Shown here in pieces: positions 31,783 through 38,592 of a stretch of 42,477 nucleotides of DNA. The position numbers were made by a program, and so were the translations under genes. How positions within the stretch are numbered: the first letter of the stretch is position 1; each line of letters opens with the position of its first letter. The stretch is from the IMG/VR virus record IMGVR_UViG_3300032770_000045, positions 1-42,477 of that record; one strand, written 5' to 3'. The DNA is from a virus. The notes beneath the pieces were generated by a model that saw only the letters and a list, made by a program, of their open reading frames with translations, searched no databases and was not told the origin of the DNA.

Positions 31783-31819
31783 AATAGGTTCGTTTGATTC
31801 CTCCAGGTTGATAGATAGG

Positions 31820-32008
31820 TTATTGGTTGTTACAGAAAAATTCTTTGGTCAACTCGGCTGTCATGCCCAGTTGCAATCTAGCCCGCATAATTACCGATAG
31901 CGGGACTTTAAAGCGCTTGGCGTCGGTTTTAAGCGCCTTAAGCATCTCTGGTGTGACAGACCCCTCAAGACGGGCGGTAAAGCGACCTTGTGCCCCGCGT
32001 GCTCCCAT
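31820..32008 (-). CDS. Ribbon-helix-helix-like DNA-binding protein
   Basis: This 62-residue protein has a short beta stretch (RFTARLEGSVTPE) followed by two helices (MLKALKTDAKRFKVPLSVIM and ARLQLGMTAELTK), the outline of Arc/MetJ-type ribbon-helix-helix regulators. It is the best-looking small regulator in the early operon and could bind one of the intergenic dyads, but no direct link is shown. Confidence 0.6.
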   Translation of the reverse strand: MGARGAQGRFTARLEGSVTPEMLKALKTDAKRFKVPLSVIMRARLQLGMTAELTKEFFCNNQ

Positions 32009-32064
32009 ATAAAATCACATCCTTTCAGTTACTTCGTATTATGAGTAATTATTTTAGCACAAGT

Positions 32065-32352
32065 TTACCCAGAAGTCTTGCGGGTTTTGTTAAGCACCTC
32101 CAGGTAGATAGCGATCTCATTCTCGAAATGGGTGATCTGTTCTTGTGCTTCTTTCAGGGCCTTAGCGGATAAATCTGGCATATTTTTCGTCAGCAACTCG
32201 TATAAAGGCTCTGTTCGGGTGTCTGCAATTAGGCGATTAGCCCGATCAATATGCTGCTGTAAGTCCTTGATGTGTTTTTGTAGTTCCTGACGGGTAACTG
32301 TGCCGTTAACTACCCTTTCTATACCCTGTGTAACGCGCTCTTCGTTCGTCAT
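32065..32352 (-). CDS. Hypothetical coiled-coil protein
   Basis: This 95-residue protein is almost wholly helical and charged (LQKHIKDLQQHIDRANRLIA, EAQEQITHFENEIAIYLEVL), a probable coiled coil. The start has a strong GAAGGATAGG leader. The fourth copy of the dyad motif lies between it and the preceding gene, so its expression may be controlled there. Confidence 0.6.
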   Translation of the reverse strand: MTNEERVTQGIERVVNGTVTRQELQKHIKDLQQHIDRANRLIADTRTEPLYELLTKNMPDLSAKALKEAQEQITHFENEIAIYLEVLNKTRKTSG

Positions 32353-32371
32353 TTCCTATCCTTCTTTGACA

Positions 32372-32391
32372 GATAAATCCTATTATCGGAA
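32372..32391. promoter_or_regulatory. Dyad control motif copy 4
   Basis: Plus-strand GATAA (32372-32376), ATCCT, then ATTATCGGAA (32382-32391), preceded by TTTGACA. It lies at the end of the first early gene and 20 bases before the start of the coiled-coil gene. No convincing -10 box adjoins it on the minus strand, unlike the other three copies. Confidence 0.55.
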
Positions 32392-32392
32392 G

Positions 32393-32563
32393 TTATTTCT
32401 TGTTAGTTTTGGGGGTATCTACCCCGCAGCCAACAACAAATTGTTTGGCCCATTCCTGGAATTCTTCCTCGGTCATGGCAATGAGCCAGGAGAGATCGGG
32501 TTGCTTTGCCCCCTCTAGGGCTGCCGCGATGCGTTGACGGGCAAGATAGGCTTCTTTGGTCAT
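32393..32563 (-). CDS. Hypothetical first early gene
   Basis: From the ATG at 32563 the product is 56 residues (MTKEAYLARQRIAAALEG...), ending with a short Lys-rich tail. It lies directly after a consensus promoter, so it is the first gene of the early operon. A longer reading upstream would begin before the expected transcription start. No family recognised. Confidence 0.6.
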   Translation of the reverse strand: MTKEAYLARQRIAAALEGAKQPDLSWLIAMTEEEFQEWAKQFVVGCGVDTPKTNKK

Positions 32564-32594
32564 GATGGTTATTTGGTTCCTTACCTTGAATACC

Positions 32595-32623
32595 AGTATA
32601 AAGGTGATTATAATTCTTGTCAA
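32595..32623 (-). promoter_or_regulatory. Consensus early promoter
   Basis: On the minus strand TTGACA (32623 down to 32618), a 17-base spacer, and TATACT (32600 down to 32595). It lies just after the endolysin terminator and drives the early block. It shares CTATTGACAAGAAT with the promoter of the pentapeptide gene. Confidence 0.88.
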
Positions 32624-32645
32624 TAGTTTTCCTCAAAATAAACAA

Positions 32646-32672
32646 AAACCCGATAGACGCGCTACCGGGTTT
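32646..32672 (-). terminator. Intrinsic terminator after the endolysin gene
   Basis: AAACCCGATAG (32646-32656) and CTACCGGGTTT (32662-32672) pair over 11 bases including one wobble, with a 5-base loop. On the minus strand a T-rich tail (TTTGTTTATTTT) follows. It separates the lysis gene from the early promoter at 32595-32623. Confidence 0.85.
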
Positions 32673-32703
32673 ATTAAGGTATATTGCCGTAAACAGGGGT
32701 ATA

Positions 32704-34554
32704 TTACAGACTTATCACATATTGTTCGTAGGCTGGAAGCACGGCGCTACAATCCGATTGTTTCCAGTTGCAGCACTCCCCTCCTAGACACCACCATGAT
32801 CCCCCGCCGAGGATATACTGCCCGTAGGGTTGCATGATGTCATTGAATTGTTTCATGAGTACCATCGTTTGTGAAACACCCTGAAAATCTGCTTTTCCGT
32901 TGCCAGCCTCACCAAACAAAACTTTTGCTCCTGGTGTTGCTTTCAGCCAGGGCAGCCAGCGTAATTCAAGGTCTAGTACGTCAGGGTACATACTGGCGTC
33001 CCCAGCGGAGGTGTTTTGCGAATACGCATGGTAGTTTAATACATCCCCGTTCGCGGTGATTTTCGCCAAAAGGGAGTCAACATCAGTCGGGTTGCCATGT
33101 CCCATTGCATAATCCATCACGGTAATATGGCGTCTGTTTCTGGCACAAACATCGATTAACCCGGAATAGAATGTCACCTCAGCGGGATCAGGTATATCAC
33201 CAGCAGTAAAATCCTCGTTGCCATATTCATCAAAATCCGCGAGTTCCGATTGCGTAATCGATCCATAGAGTTGATCATACCAGACTTGCGGGTTAGTCCC
33301 TGGCTGTGGGTTGCCACGCTCTGGGCGAAAAACAACTATTGTTCGCGGGGAAAGCGTTTTAATCCGGTCGGCTTTGCCGCCTTCGTTCAGCATCGTGACG
33401 ATAGGCACAAAATGGGGGGTAGAGGCCAACCGTCCGACCATCTGATAAAACGATTCGGGGGTATCGGGGAAGCAAAAGAAACCGACGAAGTTCCGATAGA
33501 CTTGTTTTGTCACAGTGATCACCGGACTCGGCGTGATCACAGGCTTGGTGTCGCTCAAAAACTCCTGATCGATATATCCCCGCGCTGTGCCATCCGAGTT
33601 AACCACTATCGCCCAATTCAGTCCACTCGCGGTAATCGGTGGAAGTGGTAGCACCAAAAGCGCTGCGCCTATTGCCAGTGTATCTATGATTGGCGCTGTA
33701 AGCCCAGCGGCTTGCCGTAGATGTACTTTGTCCTGGTTGGTGTATTTTGTCACGGGGGTAGGGCTTGTGGGGGCAGGAACGGGTATTGCAGCGGGGGCAT
33801 TGGCTTTCCAATAGGCTGCTACATCTCCATTAATGTAATCGGTATCGATGGTATAGCCGCCGATCATCGCTTGCCCAAATTGCCAGAATGCCCATTGGCC
33901 TTTCCATCCTGGGGGTACAGACGGACTTGTTTTGCTGTTCGGGTCGGCTACCCACAGGTTTTCGGCGTAGATCGTATTGAGATCGGCTTGTGCGGCGTTC
34001 GCGCCTGCTTGCCCGATCCAACCTTCGTTCGTGTAGATATTGAGGTGTTGCCCCGTCGCATAACCGAAAGTTTGTCGGAACAATCGGATATAGGCTGCCA
34101 CTTGTGCTATCGTGGGTGCATATAGCCCTTCGAGATCAATGTTGTACAGAAAATCGCCTGTAGGGGGGTAAAGGCTATAAGCCAGCGCAACTTGATCAGG
34201 AATAGATAGCGACCCAACCGGAACAAGTGTAATCCCGATTAATGTTTCCTGGCTATCTGTGATAAACCCCTTGGCTGAAGTATCTAGCGTCAGCCCATCT
34301 AGCCCTCGGATCATCACATACTGGATAGACTGCCCATTGATCCCCCCGGTAAGCAGCGTTTTCAGGTCTAAACCCGCTTGCCCCGCTCCCGATACATCGA
34401 TACCGAGAGGGTAGATCGGCGTGCCAAAAACGGGCGTAGGATAGCAGCACCGCCCTGGCACGACGTACCAGAGACAGGCGGGATCATACTGGCAATCAGA
34501 TTTACCGTGAGATCGGCAGCAAGCCCCCAAAACCACAGCACCATGAGGGCACAT
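32704..34554 (-). CDS. Modular endolysin: GH25 muramidase, SH3-like, second TIM-barrel-like domain
   Basis: In this frame residues 50 to 245 match GH25 muramidases: GIDVSG at 51 (Asp53), NIDLEG with Asp140 and Glu142, IYTNEGWIG, ENLWVADP and WAFWQFGQ. An SH3-like segment follows (KVHLRQAAGLTAPIID to ARGYIDQEFL, about 275-332). From about 350 to 616 comes a second, glycosidase-like region with NYHAYSQN and LFGEAGNG (Glu549 as candidate nucleophile). The first 45 residues in this frame are Cys-rich and do not look coded; the frame with a real ribosome site begins at 34640 (separate entry), so a frameshift near 34440 is likely. It cleaves peptidoglycan at lysis. Confidence 0.8.
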   Translation of the reverse strand: MCPHGAVVLGACCRSHGKSDCQYDPACLWYVVPGRCCYPTPVFGTPIYPLGIDVSGAGQAGLDLKTLLTGGINGQSIQYVMIRGLDGLTLDTSAKGFITDSQETLIGITLVPVGSLSIPDQVALAYSLYPPTGDFLYNIDLEGLYAPTIAQVAAYIRLFRQTFGYATGQHLNIYTNEGWIGQAGANAAQADLNTIYAENLWVADPNSKTSPSVPPGWKGQWAFWQFGQAMIGGYTIDTDYINGDVAAYWKANAPAAIPVPAPTSPTPVTKYTNQDKVHLRQAAGLTAPIIDTLAIGAALLVLPLPPITASGLNWAIVVNSDGTARGYIDQEFLSDTKPVITPSPVITVTKQVYRNFVGFFCFPDTPESFYQMVGRLASTPHFVPIVTMLNEGGKADRIKTLSPRTIVVFRPERGNPQPGTNPQVWYDQLYGSITQSELADFDEYGNEDFTAGDIPDPAEVTFYSGLIDVCARNRRHITVMDYAMGHGNPTDVDSLLAKITANGDVLNYHAYSQNTSAGDASMYPDVLDLELRWLPWLKATPGAKVLFGEAGNGKADFQGVSQTMVLMKQFNDIMQPYGQYILGGGSWWCLGGECCNWKQSDCSAVLPAYEQYVISL

Positions 34555-34640
34555 GCATCAAAGCAATCATCGCGGTAATCATTGGCTGTGATACCCCACT
34601 GATTAATCCATTGGACTATCCACAAAACAATAGGCTGCAT
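34368..34640 (-). CDS. Likely true N-terminal part of the endolysin, in the other frame
   Basis: This frame starts at an ATG with GGGGAT upstream, whereas the frame carrying the GH25 domain has no ribosome site at 34554. Its N-terminus (QWGITANDYRDDCFDACALM) resembles the DCGxAC core of C39-like peptidase modules found at the front of phage lysins, and reads well until about residue 67 (near 34440). Just there the message has G-TTTTT-GG, and a -1 shift, or one missing T in the assembly, would join it to the GH25 frame. The C39 similarity is partial and the domain would be truncated. Confidence 0.5.
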   Translation of the reverse strand: MQPIVLWIVQWINQWGITANDYRDDCFDACALMVLWFWGLAADLTVNLIASMIPPVSGTSCQGGAAILRPFLARRSTLSVSMYRERGKRV

Positions 34641-34661
34641 AAGTCTTATATCCCCATAAAA

Positions 34662-34697
34662 AGACCGTGCCCCGATATATTTATCCAGGCACGGTCT
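34662..34697 (-). terminator. Intrinsic terminator between holin-like gene and endolysin
   Basis: AGACCGTGCC (34662-34671) and GGCACGGTCT (34688-34697) form a 10-bp stem with a 16-base loop. On the minus strand it is followed by TTTTTATGGGGAT, so the T-run touches the ribosome site of the endolysin reading frame that starts at 34640. Endolysin expression would then depend on readthrough, antitermination or a promoter not visible to me. Confidence 0.85.
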
Positions 34698-34725
34698 GGC
34701 TTCTACATCTAGCTATCGGTGAAAA

Positions 34726-35148
34726 TCAGCCCGCGCCAGTTGATGAGGTTTTTGTAACCGCTGTGGCAACAGTCGTTTGGTTGGGAGGCTGGGTAAGCTG
34801 CACGGTGGTTTGTACCTGATTGATAAACTGTTGCAGATATTGATCCCGCTGCACCGTAGATGACATAGACAAAATAGCTAGCAGTGTGAGTGTGATGCTA
34901 TGCACACCTGCGGGTACGCTGTTTCCGAGTTCTTGCCCCAGGGCAATTAGCCCAGGATTATTATCGACAGCCTTCAGGTCATTGGTTGCCGTGATAGCCG
35001 CCGCGTCAATGACGGGTAACGTAGGCTGTGCTTTCCGCAAGGCTATTACCTGAAGCACAAAATAGACCAATAAGGCTATTATAGCCAACACGAAAAACGT
35101 AATGATCACCAGTGACTGAAGATCAGAAAGACTGATATTGCTTGGCAT
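34726..35148 (-). CDS. Holin-like membrane protein candidate
   Basis: This 140-residue protein has one strong N-terminal transmembrane helix (VIITFFVLAIIALLVYFVLQ, residues 13-32), a weaker second hydrophobic stretch (SITLTLLAILSM) and a Thr/Gln-rich tail. Position directly upstream of the endolysin and downstream of the tail genes is where holins sit. One helix plus a large tail is not a classic holin, so a tail-tip anchoring role is an alternative. Confidence 0.5.
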   Translation of the reverse strand: MPSNISLSDLQSLVIITFFVLAIIALLVYFVLQVIALRKAQPTLPVIDAAAITATNDLKAVDNNPGLIALGQELGNSVPAGVHSITLTLLAILSMSSTVQRDQYLQQFINQVQTTVQLTQPPNQTTVATAVTKTSSTGAG

Positions 35149-35179
35149 AGTCGTTAACTCCTCTAATCCAATTATTTAG

Positions 35180-35458
35180 TTACCCCCATAGGGCGATCAC
35201 GGCAACAGCGGGGATATTGGCATTTAAAGCATTCAGTACCTGCGCTAGAACATATTCAGCATCAGCTAAATTGGTGGCATTCATCCCCGCGAACTGACTG
35301 CCATCTAATGCCGCCTGATTAATCGCTGTTTGATAGGCTGGCGTCCCAGCCCAAGCGGAGTTGACTTGCTCAAGTTGAGTTTTTATAGTCAACAATTGAT
35401 TGAGCAAGCTAATAGATTGATTCATGAATTTGGTTTCAGGTTGTACTAAATTTGCCAT
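35180..35458 (-). CDS. Hypothetical small tail-region protein
   Basis: This 92-residue protein is helical with Ala/Asn/Gln-rich composition (SLLNQLLTIKTQLEQVNSAW, LADAEYVLAQVLNALNANIP). It lies between the receptor-binding-like gene and the holin-like gene. It may be a tail-fibre accessory or chaperone; no family recognised. Confidence 0.5.
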   Translation of the reverse strand: MANLVQPETKFMNQSISLLNQLLTIKTQLEQVNSAWAGTPAYQTAINQAALDGSQFAGMNATNLADAEYVLAQVLNALNANIPAVAVIALWG

Positions 35459-35461
35459 TAT

Positions 35462-35962
35462 CTATCCTATCTCCTTGACCGACATGGACATGCCATAGGA
35501 CGTACCATCCCCGTATAGGGTTAATGTCCCAGAATTGGTTTTCCACTTTAATGTGTAGGTATGGCTACCAGGTGTCACCGTAAAAACCCGATGAATAACG
35601 AACGGGTAATTTACCCCCGCTGCCATTGTGTTTGTCGCTGTGGGTACGGGCCACAGCGGTGGCCCGTCTGTGCCGTCCAGGTTGATATATAAATTGGGTA
35701 TGGCGTTGTTGGCACTGTTTTCCAGCACGCCCGACACGATAACCTCTACGCGAGTTCCTGCGCTGGTTAGCGTAAAGGCTAAATTTGTTGCGTCGACGGC
35801 AACGGAACTAGTACTTGTGGTGGTATAGTTGCCCGCCGTGCGGTTATATATCTGTGCCCGTCCAGTCAAAAACCACAGCGCATTCCCGACAACTTCATTA
35901 TTGTATTTGAGGCTAGATAAGTTATCCCCAGGGGATTGATTTACGGGTGTGGTATATGGCAT
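35462..35962 (-). CDS. Putative tail-tip / receptor-binding protein
   Basis: This 166-residue protein has a short N-terminal connector-like start (PVNQSPGDNLSSLKYNNEVV) and a beta-sandwich-like body with Thr/Ser/Asn-rich strands (YTTTSTSSVAVDATNLAFTL, TYTLKWKTNSGTLTLYG). The pattern is typical of small receptor-binding or tail-tip proteins of siphoviruses. It follows the large tail protein by 17 bases. Host target unknown. Confidence 0.5.
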   Translation of the reverse strand: MPYTTPVNQSPGDNLSSLKYNNEVVGNALWFLTGRAQIYNRTAGNYTTTSTSSVAVDATNLAFTLTSAGTRVEVIVSGVLENSANNAIPNLYINLDGTDGPPLWPVPTATNTMAAGVNYPFVIHRVFTVTPGSHTYTLKWKTNSGTLTLYGDGTSYGMSMSVKEIG

Positions 35963-35979
35963 ATATCTCTAGTATACCC

Positions 35980-38586
35980 CTAAATCGAAAAATTACAGGC
36001 AGGATTATCAAATATTCCGTAAGTGGTGTTATCAAATATTCCGTAGGTTTTTGCATCCATGCGGTTTACCGTAAATTCAAGATTATTGCCACCTCCCTGG
36101 GTAAATTTCCAATGTAGTCCTATTACTTCATATTTTTGATTAGTTATACCCAACTGCGGCTCAGTCACTTGAATAATGCTGGTTATATCCAGGCTGTATA
36201 AATCCACTCCGTTGACATAATTCACCCCCTGAAAAGTGATTGTCTTCAACCCGAAATAAGGCGTACCATACTGATAGAGCAAATAGCTGGCATATAGGCC
36301 GGCCAACCCCGGATCGGTCGCTAACGACAACGTAACATCTAAAGGTGTTCTCACCCCATAAGTGGATTGAGAATTGGCATTATCCTGTGTGACGGTTATA
36401 GGGGAGTAGGTGGTAATGCCTATTCCCCGGACTTGCAAGTAGGTGATGTAAATTGGACCTAATGCCTTATTGACAACTGATATATCAACCCCGGATGCAC
36501 TCACGGCAAAGGTAAAGGATAGGTTAGTATTACCTGTGTAGTTAAAGCCTGATCCGTCTTTAGCATCATTAGCCGTCCAGTCTGTGTTAGGCACGAGAGG
36601 TAGGATCAGATTCTTGGCACCTATTTTTTGCCCTGTAGCCGGATCGGTGTAATACAAATGGATAACCGTTGATCCGCCACCGGGATATATGGCTGTGCCG
36701 TTCCAACGACTTGTACCTGACTGCCCTGCTGCTACTATAGGGGTATTTTGTATAGCCACAATACCAGACGCAAGATAAGCTCTGGGCGTCACTGTAACAT
36801 TCACACGGGTATAAAGAAATTTGCTATCTTCAATGGCTTTATACTGAGCAAATTCAATATTGGGCACACCATAGAGCGTTAATGCTACGGGATCAGCAAT
36901 ATGCGTAAATTGAAAACTTCGGCTCTTGTAGGTAAAATGCCCATTCAAGCCCACATAAAACCGCCCTATTTCGGAATTCGTAATGTCTTGCAGTGCCGTC
37001 AAAGCGCTTGTGCCTGGAGAAGACCCTACAGCCTTGCGCCATTGGTCAGCAGCCACATCAAACGTGGCTTTCCCTATATCGTAGTTGAAATAACTGCCCC
37101 CCTCGAAGACCGGGTAATCTACCCCTCCCGATAAGAAACCTGCCCCTAGCGCTATGCTATTGCCGACGGTTCCGCGCAACGTAGCGGTAATAATCGCCCC
37201 AAAAACAACATTTACAGCGTTGTAGAGATTCCCGGCTTGCGTGCTGGTTAGGGCGTAGCTATACACCAACAACTCGTCAAGTGAGCAGGCCAAATAATTA
37301 GTATTGTCGGTAGCTACCAGATTTACCGTAGGCGTGCCTAGCAATAACGCCCAGGCTACATTGAGCGTGACCACGTTATTTTGATAAATAGTCACTATCC
37401 CGGATAAATTACTAATCACCACGAACACCCACGCCCCAGTACCTATAGGGGTGCTGGCTGTCTGAGTGGTTGACCCGTTATCCAATTTAATAGCACCTGC
37501 ACTGGTGAGCAATACAGTGAGTTTATGTCCCCCTGTGCCCGTGTTATCATCAAACTTAATAATCACCCGATCTGCGCCAGGGTAACTGGCTACTTTAATC
37601 CAAAAGGCCAGTGTGTAGCTGTTTCCCGTGAGAAAATTAAACCCGTTTGAGGGCAGAGTAATCTTAGTGTTCGTGCCATTAAACGTTATCGCGGTATCGG
37701 CGTCATTGGAAGATAGCGCACCTGTCACCGAGTAGGTAGGCGTGCCCCCATAGCTGCCCCCGTACCCGTAATATCCCGACAGGTCATTACAGGGCGTCCC
37801 AGATGACTCGTCGAGTCTGTAATAGCGTTGCGGCTTTAATCCCTGAGCGGTCTGATAAAATCCATATGCCAGATCAGCCGTACTGTTAGAGAGCGGTAAT
37901 GAATTATTCCCATACGTTGTACCAGCACCTATATCCCCGTTGCTGGCGGCGATCAGGTTCGCCAGCGTAGCATACACGCTAACACCTATCAAGATTTCAT
38001 TGGCTGCCCCGGATAGGCTGGTTTTATAGGTGTACGTTTGGTTGTCTATAACTTGGGTAGCATTATTGGCGGGCTGCGTACTTAGGTTTATCGTGCCTGA
38101 TGCCGATGGCGAGATGAGACCCTCGTTGACGACTTGCTTGATGAGATAGTCGCTGGTTTTATTAAATTGCACGGGTATAGCGACATTCTCCCCGTCACGC
38201 AAATCCACCAACAGGGTTTCGCATTCGATCATGCAGTGCTTTGCGCCATAGACCCCGGCATCGGGATTTATATTTGAAATGCGCCCCAAAAATATGGTGC
38301 GGGTAATCCCGGTAATATTGTTGGTGACGGTACACTTCACAAGCCGTTTTTCGGTGAAGTTAGGATAATAGGGGCTGCCGGTATAGCCCGGCGAAAAGCG
38401 TTTATCGGTATTGTCCAGGGTAATCTTGCACACCCCTATATCATCCACAAGCTGCAAGGGATCAGATTTACCCAATGTTAGATCAAGCGATTGGCAGTAC
38501 AAGCTAACTGTCTCTCCTGTACCAGAGAAAAAGTTATCGTTGTTCAGGTCGATATAGACGCCTAGTGTGTAGATAGCCATAGCCAT
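35980..38586 (-). CDS. Large tail protein with a LamG/concanavalin-like lectin domain
   Basis: This 868-residue protein lies after the tape measure gene, where the distal tail / tail-tip protein is expected. The N-terminal part (about 1-200) resembles the hub of tail proteins (GKSDPLQLVDDIGVCKITLD, NTDKRFSPGYTGSP). Residues about 255-465 match a LamG/concanavalin-like lectin fold (YYRLDESSGTPCNDLSGYYG, YTLAFWIKVASYPGAD, CSLDELLVYSYALTSTQAGN), which would bind host sugars. The rest is beta-rich tail material. The last 17 residues hold a doubled TYGIFDN. It probably sits at the tail tip and contacts the host surface. Confidence 0.75.
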   Translation of the reverse strand: MAMAIYTLGVYIDLNNDNFFSGTGETVSLYCQSLDLTLGKSDPLQLVDDIGVCKITLDNTDKRFSPGYTGSPYYPNFTEKRLVKCTVTNNITGITRTIFLGRISNINPDAGVYGAKHCMIECETLLVDLRDGENVAIPVQFNKTSDYLIKQVVNEGLISPSASGTINLSTQPANNATQVIDNQTYTYKTSLSGAANEILIGVSVYATLANLIAASNGDIGAGTTYGNNSLPLSNSTADLAYGFYQTAQGLKPQRYYRLDESSGTPCNDLSGYYGYGGSYGGTPTYSVTGALSSNDADTAITFNGTNTKITLPSNGFNFLTGNSYTLAFWIKVASYPGADRVIIKFDDNTGTGGHKLTVLLTSAGAIKLDNGSTTQTASTPIGTGAWVFVVISNLSGIVTIYQNNVVTLNVAWALLLGTPTVNLVATDNTNYLACSLDELLVYSYALTSTQAGNLYNAVNVVFGAIITATLRGTVGNSIALGAGFLSGGVDYPVFEGGSYFNYDIGKATFDVAADQWRKAVGSSPGTSALTALQDITNSEIGRFYVGLNGHFTYKSRSFQFTHIADPVALTLYGVPNIEFAQYKAIEDSKFLYTRVNVTVTPRAYLASGIVAIQNTPIVAAGQSGTSRWNGTAIYPGGGSTVIHLYYTDPATGQKIGAKNLILPLVPNTDWTANDAKDGSGFNYTGNTNLSFTFAVSASGVDISVVNKALGPIYITYLQVRGIGITTYSPITVTQDNANSQSTYGVRTPLDVTLSLATDPGLAGLYASYLLYQYGTPYFGLKTITFQGVNYVNGVDLYSLDITSIIQVTEPQLGITNQKYEVIGLHWKFTQGGGNNLEFTVNRMDAKTYGIFDNTTYGIFDNPACNFSI
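36005..36045. repeat. 24-base tandem repeat at the end of the large tail gene
   Basis: TTATCAAATATTCCGTA occurs at 36005-36021 and again at 36029-36045, giving a 24-base period that encodes two TYGIFDN units at the C-terminus. It looks like a recent local duplication. Confidence 0.85.
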
Positions 38587-38592
38587 AGTTTA

